DNA of 64,000 bases, from assembly GCF_012223425.1 (NCBI RefSeq), contig NZ_CP038799.1:930001-994000 (forward strand). Direction: 5' to 3'. The position numbers were made by a program, and so were the translations under genes. The notes below the pieces were generated by a model. It was not told where the DNA came from and ran no database searches. It worked only from the letters and a program-made list of their open reading frames with translations. The stretch's first letter is position 1, and each line of letters begins with the position of its first letter. Shown here one piece after another: positions 10,952-19,335 of the stretch. The stretch comes from Mycolicibacterium frederiksbergense. Its GTDB lineage: Bacteria; Actinomycetota; Actinomycetes; Mycobacteriales; Mycobacteriaceae.

Positions 10952-12174
10952 CGGTCGGCCCCGTACTTGGCCAGCACCTTGTCGCGCATCCGCGGGTGGA
11001 TGTTCACCCTGGTGATGTCGCCGTCATAGTGGGCCAGCACGCGGTGATCCATCACCTTGCGCCACAGCGGCGGGAAGTAGGTCAGCCCGATCATCGATGC
11101 GTAGCCGCTGGGCAGGTTCGGTGCGCCCGCCATGCTGCGCAGCGTCTGGTAACGACGCGTCGGGTTGGCGTGGTGATCGCTGTGCCGCTGCAGGTGATAG
11201 AGGAACAGGTTGGTGACGATGTGGTCGGAGTTCCAGCTGTGCTCGGGAGCGCAGCGTTCGTAGCGACCGCTGGCGGTCTTCTGCCGGAGCAGGCCGTAGT
11301 GCTCCAGGTAGTTCACCGTCTCAAGCAGGGAGAAGCCGAAGAACACGGAGATCACGACGTAGGGAAGGACGGCGACACCGAAGATCGCGAAGATCGCGCC
11401 GTAGAGCACCATCGACATCGCCCAGGCGTTGAGCACATCGTTGGACCAGTGCCACTTGCTCTTGCCGGCACGCTCGAGGCGCTTGGCCTCCAGCTCCCAT
11501 GAGGACTTCAGGCTTCCCCACACGCTGCGGGGCAGGAACTCCCAGAACGTTTCGCCGAAGCGCGCGGAGGCGGGATCCTCCGGGGTGGCCACCCGCACAT
11601 GGTGGCCGCGGTTGTGCTCGATGAAGAAGTGCCCGTAACAGGTCTGCGCCAGGGTGATCTTGCCCAGCCAGCGCTCGATGGACTCCTTCTTGTGGCCCAT
11701 CTCGTGCGCGGTGTTGATGCCGACACCACCCATCATGCCGACCGATAGCGCCAGACCGATCTTCGCAGGCCAGCCCAGTGAGCCGTCGAAGCCCAGCCAG
11801 CTCAGATCCGATGCCGTGAACAGATAGGCGCCCAGCACCAGAGTCAGATACTGGAACGGGATGAAGCTGTAGGTGCAGTAGCGGTAGTACTTGTCGTTTT
11901 CCAGCCGCTCCATCAGCTCATCGGGCGGGTTCTCCCCGTCGGGCCCGAACCGTCGGTCCAGCAGGGGCAGCACGAGGTACACCAGGATCGGCCCGATCCA
12001 GAACGGTACCTGCGCGGCCGCATGCCAACCGAGCTGATTGAGCGCCCATACGATCGGCAGCATCACCAGCACCGCCGTGGGCACGATCAGCCCCATCAAC
12101 CACAGATAACGCTTGCGGTCCCGCCATTCGACCGCCGGCGCATTCTGCCCATCCACATCGATCTGCGATGTCAT
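10948..12174 (-). CDS. alkB: Alkane 1-monooxygenase AlkB
   Basis: 408-residue integral-membrane non-haem di-iron monooxygenase that oxidises the terminal methyl of medium-chain alkanes to alcohols. Several membrane segments occupy residues about 25-150 and 250-285. The histidine boxes that hold the two irons are visible: HEMGHKK (157-163), EHNRGHH (186-192) and HSDHH (331-335), plus the conserved NYLEHYGL region near 288. A perfect AGGAGG lies 6 nt upstream of the ATG. It heads the alkB-rubA-rubB-tetR operon and is divergent from the flavoprotein at 12284. Confidence 0.97.
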   Translation of the reverse strand: MTSQIDVDGQNAPAVEWRDRKRYLWLMGLIVPTAVLVMLPIVWALNQLGWHAAAQVPFWIGPILVYLVLPLLDRRFGPDGENPPDELMERLENDKYYRYCTYSFIPFQYLTLVLGAYLFTASDLSWLGFDGSLGWPAKIGLALSVGMMGGVGINTAHEMGHKKESIERWLGKITLAQTCYGHFFIEHNRGHHVRVATPEDPASARFGETFWEFLPRSVWGSLKSSWELEAKRLERAGKSKWHWSNDVLNAWAMSMVLYGAIFAIFGVAVLPYVVISVFFGFSLLETVNYLEHYGLLRQKTASGRYERCAPEHSWNSDHIVTNLFLYHLQRHSDHHANPTRRYQTLRSMAGAPNLPSGYASMIGLTYFPPLWRKVMDHRVLAHYDGDITRVNIHPRMRDKVLAKYGADR

Positions 12175-12225
12175 CAGCCACCTCCTGTGAGTGCCATCAC
12201 TACTGATGTTGACTATAGATCCGAT

Positions 12226-12246
12226 TTTGTCGTGTGTCTAGACAAA
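12226..12246. promoter_or_regulatory. Candidate TetR/AlkX operator in the alkB promoter region
   Basis: The 109-bp divergent gap contains TTTGTC and GACAAA arms (12226-12231 and 12241-12246) enclosing the perfect 10-bp palindrome TGTCTAGACA (12235-12244). It lies 52-72 bp upstream of alkB and about 40 bp upstream of the flavoprotein start, so one regulator could control both directions. Assigning it to the operon's own TetR protein is an inference. Confidence 0.5.
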
Positions 12247-12283
12247 CAATGCTCTTTTGTAAATACGGCGCCGACGAGGTGGT

Positions 12284-13699
12284 GTGAGCGAGGCCACACC
12301 CCGTACCGTCGGAGCCGTGGGGTCACACGCAATAGTCATCGGGGCGAGTCTGGCGGGGTTGTGCGCGGCGCGGGTGCTGTCCGACCACTTCGACCGGGTG
12401 ACGATCTACGAGCGCGATGAGTTGCCCGACGGTCCGGCCACCCGCCCAGCGGTGCCGCAGGGCAAGCACGTGCACCTGCTGATGGCCCGCGGTGCCGCGG
12501 AGTTCGAGAGCCTGTTCCCGGGACTGCTCGACGACATGGTCGCCGCGGGTGTGCCGAAGCTGGAGAACCGGCCCGACTGCATCCACTTCGGTGCCGCCGG
12601 GCACGTGCTCGGCACCAACAGGACGCTCAAGCGCGAGTTCACCACCTATGTGCCGAGCCGGCCGCATCTGGAATGGCAGATAAGGACGCGCGCGCTGTCC
12701 ATCCCCAATATCGAGCTGGTCCGATCCGGTGTGGCCGAGCCGACCTACGATCCGGCCGAGGAACGGGTGACCGGCGTGCTCATGGCGGCGGGCGACGAAG
12801 CCGGCGCGGTTCCCGCCGACCTCGTCGTGGACGCCACCGGCCGCGGCACGCGGCTACCGGTGTGGCTGGAACAGTGGGGATTCGAGCGCCCGGCCGAAGA
12901 CACCGTGGACGTCGGCATCGACTACGCGACGCACCAGGTGCACATCCCGGACGGCCTCATCGGGGAGAAGGTGGTGGTTGCCGGCGCGTCCCACGACCAT
13001 CCCGTCGGCCTCGGCATGCTGCTCTACGAGGACGGCAATTGGAGCGTCACGACATTCGGGACCGGCAAGGTCGCGCCGCCGCAGAACCTGGACGACATCT
13101 ACGAACTCGCCGATGTGCTGCTGCCCGGACACCTCAGCGCCGCGCTGCGCCGCGGAACGCCCGTCGGCGCGATGGCATTCCACAAGTACCCGACCAGCCG
13201 CTGGCGGCGGTACGACCGGATGACGCGATTTCCCGCCGGCATCATCCCGTTCGGCGATGCGGTGGTGAGCTTCAATCCCACCTACGGCCAGGGCATGACC
13301 ATGACGTCGATCCAGGCGGGCAACCTGCGGGCCGTCCTGGAGGCCGGTCATACCGATATCGCCGGGCGACTGTCCCGGGCGACCAAGAAGACGACGTGGC
13401 CGGTCTGGACGATGAACGCCATCGGCGACCTGGCCCTGCACAACGCCCCCGCGGACAACATGCCCTGGTGGTACGTCAAGGTCGGCACGTTGTTCGACCA
13501 GTTCCTCGGCGCGGCGGAGACGGAAGCCGATCTGGCCGAATGGTTCCTGCGTCGCTTCAGCCTGCTGGACAGCCTGTACATGGTTCCCGACGCCCGGACG
13601 CTCGGACGGACCATCCGGCACAACATGGGTCTGCTGATCACCGCGAAGCTCAGGGCCCGGCGCGCGACGCCGGACCGCGAAGCCGCCGCGGCCCCCTAG
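12284..13699 (+). CDS. FAD-dependent oxidoreductase, Rv3254-like
   Basis: 471-residue flavoprotein of the aromatic hydroxylase/geranylgeranyl reductase-like superfamily. The FAD-binding dinucleotide fold is at the N-terminus (AIVIGASLAGLCAARVL), with the acidic residue of the second strand in IYERD. A second FAD contact is in IIPFGDAVVSFNPTYGQGM at about residues 320-340. The GTG start gives a short leader before the fold. It is divergent from alkB and overlaps the manA stop by 4 bp in convergent orientation. It corresponds by position to Rv3254. The substrate is unknown; a role with alkane metabolism is only suggested by the shared promoter region. Confidence 0.85.
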   Translation: MSEATPRTVGAVGSHAIVIGASLAGLCAARVLSDHFDRVTIYERDELPDGPATRPAVPQGKHVHLLMARGAAEFESLFPGLLDDMVAAGVPKLENRPDCIHFGAAGHVLGTNRTLKREFTTYVPSRPHLEWQIRTRALSIPNIELVRSGVAEPTYDPAEERVTGVLMAAGDEAGAVPADLVVDATGRGTRLPVWLEQWGFERPAEDTVDVGIDYATHQVHIPDGLIGEKVVVAGASHDHPVGLGMLLYEDGNWSVTTFGTGKVAPPQNLDDIYELADVLLPGHLSAALRRGTPVGAMAFHKYPTSRWRRYDRMTRFPAGIIPFGDAVVSFNPTYGQGMTMTSIQAGNLRAVLEAGHTDIAGRLSRATKKTTWPVWTMNAIGDLALHNAPADNMPWWYVKVGTLFDQFLGAAETEADLAEWFLRRFSLLDSLYMVPDARTLGRTIRHNMGLLITAKLRARRATPDREAAAAP

Positions 13700-14922
13700 A
13701 TGCCGACGGTGGTGCGGAACAGCTTGCTCGGCTGATCCGCGACCAGCCGGATGGGCCCGTCGTCGGCGGCCACCCAGGCGGCGGCGCCGCGCTCCAAGCT
13801 CACCGCGCCGGCCTTGGCGCGCACCTGCACCGCACCCTCGGTGCACAGCAGCACCTGCGGCCCGTCGTGTTCGGCGGGCGCGTCGACCTCGTGGCCGACC
13901 TGGTCACCGGTCACCTGCAGCACCGACACCGCAAACTCCGGCGCCGGGGTGTCATAGACGAGTTCCGCCCCGCCGCGGATCGGTCGCGGCAGGATCACCG
14001 AGTCGTCGGCGGGAGTGAAGTCCAGCACCCGCAACAGTTCGGGCACGTCCACGTGCTTGGGCGTCAATCCGCCGCGCAGCACATTGTCCGAGTTCGCCAT
14101 CACCTCGACACCGACCCCGTGCAGGTAGGCGTGCAGATTGCCGGCAGGCAGATAGATGCCCTCCCCGGGCTGCAACGTGATCCGGTTCAACAGCATCGCG
14201 GCCAGCACACCGGCATCGCCGGGATACCGTTCGCCCAGTTCCAGGATCGTCTTCGCCTCGGCCTGAAAGGTCGTTTCGCCCGACCGGATGTAATTGATCG
14301 CGCCGTCGAGCACCGCAGGCACCAACTTGTCGAGCGAGGGCTGCGGCGCGGTGATCCACGTGGTGAACAGGGCACGCAACCCGTCGGCGTCGGACTGACC
14401 GGTGAGCAGCGCGATGTAGACATCCAGCTCGGGCACCGCCAGCGCACGCATGAATTCCGCGCTGCGGGCCGCCGGCCGGAATCCCGCCAGCGCCTCGAAC
14501 TGCCCCAGCGCGACGATCAATTCCGGCTTGTGGCTGGCATCCCGGTAGTTGCGGGTCGGCGCCGTCACCGGAATACCGAGGCGCTCTTCGCGTTCGAATC
14601 CGTGCACCGCCTGCTGGCTGCTCGGATGAGCCTGCAGCGACAGCGGTTCGTCGGCGGCCAGCACCTTGGCCAGAAACGGCAGCGCATCACCGAACCGGGC
14701 CCGTGAACCCGCGCCGAGCTGCCCCTCGGGGTCCGTGCCGATCATGTCCAGCAGCGAGCGCTCACCGTCATCGGTCACACAATGCGCCGAATCGCCGGGA
14801 TGCGCGCCCAGCCACAGCTCCGCCTCGGGATGTTGTGTGGGACTTTGCCTTCCGGTGAACTCGGCTATCGCTGTGCGCGACCCCCAGGCATACTTTCGGA
14901 CAGCTCCTCGGAGCAGATTCAC
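13696..14922 (-). CDS. manA: Mannose-6-phosphate isomerase
   Basis: 408-residue type I phosphomannose isomerase, zinc dependent, interconverting fructose-6-phosphate and mannose-6-phosphate in the cytoplasm. The N-terminus LLRGAVRKYAWGS is typical. Zinc and active-site residues are in SLQAHPSSQQA and HKPELIVAL, and the C-terminal cupin has the signature MANSDNVLRGGLTPKH. It supplies mannose for GDP-mannose, needed for PIMs, LAM and mannoproteins. It follows the TobH-like gene by 4 bp and phosphomannomutase further upstream on the same strand, so the mannose steps form one operon. Confidence 0.96.
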   Translation of the reverse strand: MNLLRGAVRKYAWGSRTAIAEFTGRQSPTQHPEAELWLGAHPGDSAHCVTDDGERSLLDMIGTDPEGQLGAGSRARFGDALPFLAKVLAADEPLSLQAHPSSQQAVHGFEREERLGIPVTAPTRNYRDASHKPELIVALGQFEALAGFRPAARSAEFMRALAVPELDVYIALLTGQSDADGLRALFTTWITAPQPSLDKLVPAVLDGAINYIRSGETTFQAEAKTILELGERYPGDAGVLAAMLLNRITLQPGEGIYLPAGNLHAYLHGVGVEVMANSDNVLRGGLTPKHVDVPELLRVLDFTPADDSVILPRPIRGGAELVYDTPAPEFAVSVLQVTGDQVGHEVDAPAEHDGPQVLLCTEGAVQVRAKAGAVSLERGAAAWVAADDGPIRLVADQPSKLFRTTVGI

Positions 14923-14926
14923 ACCC

Positions 14927-15997
14927 TCAACCTCGCACCAGTCGTAGGTACACGGCCGTCATCTCCATGCGCACCGCCACCGTCGCCAGCTGCTGCTCGA
15001 GGCGCACGCCGCCGAGCTTGGTCGCGCTGTCGGGCACATCGTCGGCGCTGACCACATCCAGGTCGGCGAAACCTTCGGTGCGGGCCACCACCACCGGCCG
15101 TTGCTCATCGGAGGTCAACACCACGGTGCGCACCCGCGACGGCAACGGGCCGTCGAGCTCCTCGTCGTGGAACAGCGCGGTCTCGTAGTCGACCGGGGCG
15201 ATGTTCAGCGGGCTCAGCGCGCCCAGCGCATCGGTCAGACCGACCGCGGCCACGACCTGACGCGCCACCCGCAGCAGCACCGCCGCGCCGTGCTGGGCCA
15301 ATGCCAGTGTCGCCTCGCTGTCCCCGGCCAGCACGACCTCGCGTCCGGCCAATCGCTCGGCCAGACTCTTGGCCGGGTTGGTGAACAGCTCGCGCGCCGC
15401 GCTGTTGCGCAGCGCCTCGGCGTCCAGTTCGTCGGCCAACGCCCCGATGTCCACCCGGACCGCGGTGTCGACGACCGCCAGCACCGCCACACCGGCAGCC
15501 AGATACCGGGTCAATCCGAATTCGTCGGGCACCGGCAGCCGCGGGGCCAGCACGGCCGCGCGTCCGGCCGTCACATCGCGCAGCGGTCCCTCGTGCGGTG
15601 CGACCAGCACGACCCGCGCCCCGCGGCGCACCCCGGTGGCCGCCGCCGTCACCAGCACGGGATCACCCGCGTCGGCACCGGCCACCACCACGACATCGAG
15701 CGCGCCGGTCCACGGCGGCAGCTCGGAGGCCACCACGATCGGTACCCCGCTGGCCGCCCCGAGGGCGGCCGCCAGCAGCGTGCCCGCCGCGCGGGCCGGG
15801 CCGCCGTCGGCGACCCAGATCAGCGTGCGGGGCGCAATGTCCGAGGCAAGCAGGTCCAGCGCGCCCTCATCGACGGCGGCCGCGGTCGCCCGCACCTGCG
15901 CGCCGGCCATGGCGGACGCACGCAACAGACCTTCCCTGTCGGCAGCCAGCAACCCCTCGACATCGTCGAGGTCGATGGTGGCAGCCCGGGCGGTCAC
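14927..15997 (-). CDS. TobH-like SIS-domain protein, Rv3256c-like
   Basis: 356-residue protein of the TobH/SIS (sugar isomerase) family that in mycobacteria always sits between phosphomannomutase and mannose-6-phosphate isomerase. Alternating hydrophobic strands such as ALDVVVVAGADAGDPVLV and ARVVLVAPHEG indicate the double Rossmann-like SIS fold. I see no clear catalytic motif. Its start overlaps the phosphomannomutase stop by 4 bp and its stop lies 4 bp before manA. The context suggests a role in mannose-phosphate metabolism, possibly phosphosugar binding; no activity is established from sequence. Confidence 0.8.
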   Translation of the reverse strand: MTARAATIDLDDVEGLLAADREGLLRASAMAGAQVRATAAAVDEGALDLLASDIAPRTLIWVADGGPARAAGTLLAAALGAASGVPIVVASELPPWTGALDVVVVAGADAGDPVLVTAAATGVRRGARVVLVAPHEGPLRDVTAGRAAVLAPRLPVPDEFGLTRYLAAGVAVLAVVDTAVRVDIGALADELDAEALRNSAARELFTNPAKSLAERLAGREVVLAGDSEATLALAQHGAAVLLRVARQVVAAVGLTDALGALSPLNIAPVDYETALFHDEELDGPLPSRVRTVVLTSDEQRPVVVARTEGFADLDVVSADDVPDSATKLGGVRLEQQLATVAVRMEMTAVYLRLVRG

Positions 15998-17430
15998 GGC
16001 GCCGACTCGCCGCGCGCGGCAATCAGTTTCGCCACCTGTTCCACCACCTCGTCGACCTCTTCGGTGGTGCGGGCCTCCACGTTGAGCCGCAGCAGCGGCT
16101 CGGTGTTGGAGGTGCGCAGATTGAACCAGCGACCGTCGCCGAGATCGACGGTGACCCCGTCGAGATGATCCAGCGACTGGATACGGCTGCCGAAGGTGGT
16201 CAGCACGGAGTCCACACAGCCGGGCGCATCGGCGACGGTGAAGTTGATCTCGCCGGACTCCTCGTAGCGCTGGTAGTCGGCCATCAGTTCCGAGAGCGGG
16301 CGCTGCTGCTCGCCGAGTGCGGCCAGCACGTGCAGCGCCGCCAGCATGCCCGAGTCGGCACCCCAGAAGTCGCGGAAGTAGTAGTGCGCCGAATGCTCGC
16401 CGCCGAAGATGGCGCCGGTCTCGGCCATCAGGCCCTTGATATAGGAGTGGCCCACCCGTGAGCGCACCGCGGTGCCGCCCCGTTCGGTGATCAGTTCCGG
16501 CACCGCCCGCGAGGTGATCAGGTTGTGGATCACCGTGGCACCGATCTCGCGGCCCAGCTCGCGCCCCGCGACCAGTGCGGTCACCGCGGACGGCGAGATG
16601 GGCAGGCCCAACTCGTCGACCACGAAACAGCGGTCGGCGTCACCGTCGAAGGCCAGCCCGATATCCGCTCCGGTCGCCAGTACATGGGCCTGCAGGTCGA
16701 CCAGGTTCGCCGGGTCCAGCGGGTTGGCCTCATGGTTGGGGAAGGTGCCGTCGAGCTCGAAATACAACGGCAACACCGTGATCCCGGGAATCGCCTCGAG
16801 CACCGCGGGGGTGGTGTGCCCACCCATGCCGTTCCCGGCATCGACGGCCACCCGCAGCGGTCGCAGTGCCGACAGATCGACCAGCGAGCGCAGGAAGTCG
16901 CCGTACTCGGCGAGCACATCGCGATCGGTGATCGCGCCCGCGGCGCCGTCGTGGGCGGGCACCCCGTTGATGACCTCATCGCTGATGATCAGCAGGCCGG
17001 TGTCCTTGCCGACCGGCTTGGCGCCCGCGCGGCACAGTTTGATGCCGTTGTAGGCGGCCGGGTTGTGGCTGGCGGTGAACATCGCGCCCGGGCAGTCCAG
17101 CAGTCCCGAGGCGAAATACAGCTGATCGGTCGAGGCCAGCCCGATTCGTACCACGTCGAGCCCCTGGGCGATGACGCCCTCGGCGAACGCGTTGGACAGT
17201 GCCGGCGAACTCGCCCGCATGTCATGGCCGATCACCACGGTGTCGACGGGTCCGGCTGACCCGTTCCCCGTGTCGCTGCGCTCTCCCCCGCCGAACCCCT
17301 CGTCGCGGACCAGGCGGGCGAATGCGCCACCGACATCGCGGACGAAGGCCTCGTCGATCTGTTCTCCGACCAGGCCCCGCAGGTCATAGGCCTTGATGAC
17401 AGCGTGGACAGCCTCAGCGGACCGAGACAT
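15994..17430 (-). CDS. manB: Phosphomannomutase/phosphoglucomutase
   Basis: 478-residue alpha-D-phosphohexomutase converting mannose-6-phosphate to mannose-1-phosphate. The phosphoserine loop is MFTASHNP with S121 as catalytic residue, and the metal loop is DGDADR with D262, D264 and D266. The C-terminal phosphate-binding loop is RTSNTEPLLRLNVEA. Corresponds to Rv3257c (called manB, mrsA or pmmA). Upstream is the DUF3499 gene (144 bp), downstream the TobH-like gene (4-bp overlap) and manA. The product feeds GDP-mannose synthesis for lipoarabinomannan and PIMs. Confidence 0.96.
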   Translation of the reverse strand: MSRSAEAVHAVIKAYDLRGLVGEQIDEAFVRDVGGAFARLVRDEGFGGGERSDTGNGSAGPVDTVVIGHDMRASSPALSNAFAEGVIAQGLDVVRIGLASTDQLYFASGLLDCPGAMFTASHNPAAYNGIKLCRAGAKPVGKDTGLLIISDEVINGVPAHDGAAGAITDRDVLAEYGDFLRSLVDLSALRPLRVAVDAGNGMGGHTTPAVLEAIPGITVLPLYFELDGTFPNHEANPLDPANLVDLQAHVLATGADIGLAFDGDADRCFVVDELGLPISPSAVTALVAGRELGREIGATVIHNLITSRAVPELITERGGTAVRSRVGHSYIKGLMAETGAIFGGEHSAHYYFRDFWGADSGMLAALHVLAALGEQQRPLSELMADYQRYEESGEINFTVADAPGCVDSVLTTFGSRIQSLDHLDGVTVDLGDGRWFNLRTSNTEPLLRLNVEARTTEEVDEVVEQVAKLIAARGESAP

Positions 17431-17574
17431 GGCTCTCCTCGCTCTCTGTGTACGGGGAATCGGGAAATGCTCTGCCCACTCAGCCTAGTGTCTCGGCACG
17501 ACGGCCGCCGCAGGTCCCGTGAGCACGCGCAAAACGGCCGACCGGAGCGCTTCCGGCGACGGGTCTGGGCGGAA

Positions 17575-18006
17575 CTACTCGGAGTTCGGTTCCGGGTCCG
17601 GGAGCACCCGGAGATGACCGCGACGGCGACCGTTGGGTTCCGGACGATGCACCGGCGGGGCCATCAACGACCCCCCGGACACGCCGGTCGAGGGGTCGGA
17701 GAATCCCGCGGTCACGCCATTCACCAGAGCCTGCACGCCTTCGCGACCCTCACGGACCGCGTCGGCGAGGGCGACCAGATCGTCCTCATCGGGATGAGTC
17801 GGCAGCGGCCCGGCGTGGCGGACCAGCTCCCATCCACGGGGCGCGGTGATCCGACCGGCGTGTATGACACACAAATCCCAGGAATGCGGCTCGGACACGG
17901 TCGCCAGAGGTCCGACGACGGCTGTCGAGTCCGAATAGACGAAGGTCAGCGTCGCCACAGCGTAGTGCGGGCACCCGGGCCTGCAGCAGCGACGGGGAAC
18001 GTTCAC
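17575..18006 (-). CDS. DUF3499 family protein, Rv3258c-like
   Basis: 143-residue actinobacterial protein of unknown function. The N-terminus VNVPRRCCRPGCPHYAVATL, with a later CVIH in SWDLCVIHA, looks like a small zinc-binding site. The C-terminus is proline/arginine rich and probably disordered. I start at the GTG at 18006 because family members begin just before PRRCCRPGC; an open frame continues upstream into the divergent promoter region. No SD sequence is visible, so the message may be leaderless. It is conserved between whiB2/Rv3259 and phosphomannomutase in mycobacteria. Confidence 0.82.
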   Translation of the reverse strand: MNVPRRCCRPGCPHYAVATLTFVYSDSTAVVGPLATVSEPHSWDLCVIHAGRITAPRGWELVRHAGPLPTHPDEDDLVALADAVREGREGVQALVNGVTAGFSDPSTGVSGGSLMAPPVHRPEPNGRRRGHLRVLPDPEPNSE

Positions 18007-18094
18007 GCAGGGAAGATTATCGTGCGGCGACGCCGCGGGCCTCCGGACACGCGCGCGCCACGGCGCCCGATCTCCAACCGTTACCATCTCCTGC

Positions 18095-18559
18095 GTGGCG
18101 CAGCGTAAGCATCGGGGATCCCGACGCGGCCGTGGCATGCGCGGATCGCTGTTGCCGCCGACGGTGCCGGGCTGGCGCAGCCGGGCCGAGCGATTCGACA
18201 TGGCGGTGCTGGAGGCCTATGAGCCGATCGAGCGACGGTGGCACCAACGGGTCTCGACATTGGACGTGGCGGTCGACGAGATACCGCGCATCGCGCCCAA
18301 GGATCCCGACAGTGTGCAGTGGCCGCCGGAGGTTGTCGCCGACGGTCCGATCGCGCTGGCCCGCCTGATCCCAGCCGGGGTAGATGTCCGCGGCAACTCC
18401 ACGCGGGCGCGAATTGTGTTGTTCCGCAAGCCGATCGAACGGCGCGCCAAAGACACCGACGAACTCGCCGATTTACTACATGAGGTGCTGGTGGCTCAGA
18501 TCGCCACCTACCTGGGCGTCGAACCCAACGTCATCGACCCCTCGGCCGAGGACGAGTAA
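18095..18559 (+). CDS. Metallopeptidase-like (zincin superfamily) protein, Rv3259-like
   Basis: 154-residue protein of the minimal gluzincin-like family (DUF1025). The basic N-terminus (RKHRGSRRGRGMRGSLLPP) is typical of the actinobacterial branch. At about residue 128 the position where other members carry HExxH reads LLHEVLVAQIATYLG, so the second histidine is absent; the protein may be catalytically inactive or bind metal differently. Start is a GTG at 18095. It is divergent from the DUF3499 gene and converges with whiB2, with a strong hairpin directly after its stop codon. Confidence 0.8.
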   Translation: MAQRKHRGSRRGRGMRGSLLPPTVPGWRSRAERFDMAVLEAYEPIERRWHQRVSTLDVAVDEIPRIAPKDPDSVQWPPEVVADGPIALARLIPAGVDVRGNSTRARIVLFRKPIERRAKDTDELADLLHEVLVAQIATYLGVEPNVIDPSAEDE

Positions 18560-18589
18560 CACGTTGCGACCGCCTGCGGCCGCAACGTG
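18560..18589. terminator. Bidirectional hairpin terminator between Rv3259-like gene and whiB2
   Basis: CACGTTGCG (18560-18568) and CGCAACGTG (18581-18589) are perfectly complementary, and CCGC/GCGG can pair within the loop. It overlaps the stop of the upstream gene and ends 6 bp before the whiB2 stop, the expected place for a shared terminator. There is no U-tract, as usual in mycobacteria. Confidence 0.7.
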
Positions 18590-18594
18590 CCGCG

Positions 18595-18990
18595 TCAGAT
18601 GATGCCGCGCTTGAGGCGGCGGCGCTCCCGCTCGGACAAGCCGCCCCAGATACCGAAGCGCTCGTCATTGGCCAGCGCGTACTCCAGGCACCGGTCCTTG
18701 ACTTCGCAGCCCTGGCAGATGCGCTTGGCCTCCCGCGTCGATCCGCCCTTTTCGGGGAAGAACGCCTCGGGGTCGGTCTGCGCACACAGACCGCGTTCCT
18801 GCCATTGGTCGTCGTCCTCGAAGGACTCGGGCGCCAACTCGATGCGGTCGGGCACCAAGCTCAAACTCGGGCGCACAACCATTTCGCTTGCCGCCGGATC
18901 GGTAGTGGTGTGCGGTGCACTGTCCACTGAACCGAGCATCCGGTCTTCGAACCGGAGCGCGCGGTCGAAATCGACCTGCTCATAAGACAT
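18595..18990 (-). CDS. whiB2: WhiB2/WhmD iron-sulfur transcription factor
   Basis: 131-residue WhiB-family protein required for septation in mycobacteria. The four cluster-binding cysteines are C69, C92, C95 and C101 (C-x22-C-x2-C-x5-C). The GIWGG turn follows, then the basic DNA-binding tail ERRRLKRG. The start at MSYEQVDFDR, with GAGGCGG upstream, gives nearly the length of M. smegmatis WhmD (129) rather than the shorter annotated M. tuberculosis protein. The open frame to 19062 is not used. It is divergent from fbiA across a 345-bp regulatory gap. Confidence 0.96.
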   Translation of the reverse strand: MSYEQVDFDRALRFEDRMLGSVDSAPHTTTDPAASEMVVRPSLSLVPDRIELAPESFEDDDQWQERGLCAQTDPEAFFPEKGGSTREAKRICQGCEVKDRCLEYALANDERFGIWGGLSERERRRLKRGII

Positions 18991-19335
18991 GTTCCGCCTC
19001 CTCACCTGATTGTTTTCCCCGTTGTTGCCGATCGGGGCCCCTGCTGAATCACGGATCGCCAAACCCCTCCAGCACTGCCCCAGCTATCACTATTGTGATG
19101 TCAGGCCATCCGGATTCGAACATATGATCGAATCCCGGTCTGCGGCACCGAAACCGGCGGGCGAACCACGAAATGACACTGATGTGATTAGACACGCGTT
19201 AGCTGCCACGGTCAAGCGGAATGGCCAGTTTTCATACCATCTCGTGACATAGATCCGGCGTGTCCACGCACCGGCGTGTTCCCCACACCCGGGCGGCCAC
19301 ACCGAAGAAAGCTGGCTGGCATAGGGTCTGAGGGC
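18991..19335. other. 345-bp divergent intergenic region between whiB2 and fbiA
   Basis: No credible coding sequence. It is less GC-rich than its surroundings and should hold the promoters of whiB2 (leftward) and fbiA (rightward). The only strong structure I see is the inverted repeat at 19112-19135, listed separately. Confidence 0.7.
19112..19135. promoter_or_regulatory. 24-bp inverted repeat upstream of whiB2
   Basis: GGATTCGA (19112-19119) and TCGAATCC (19128-19135) are perfect 8-bp arms around an 8-bp AT-rich centre (ACATATGA). It sits about 125 bp upstream of whiB2 and 200 bp upstream of fbiA. The size and symmetry fit a dimeric regulator; none is assigned. Confidence 0.45.

Noticed and set aside
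12673..14706. 677-residue plus-strand open frame across the flavoprotein and manA
   Set aside because: Out-of-frame reading of the flavoprotein and antisense of manA; arginine-rich and without domains.
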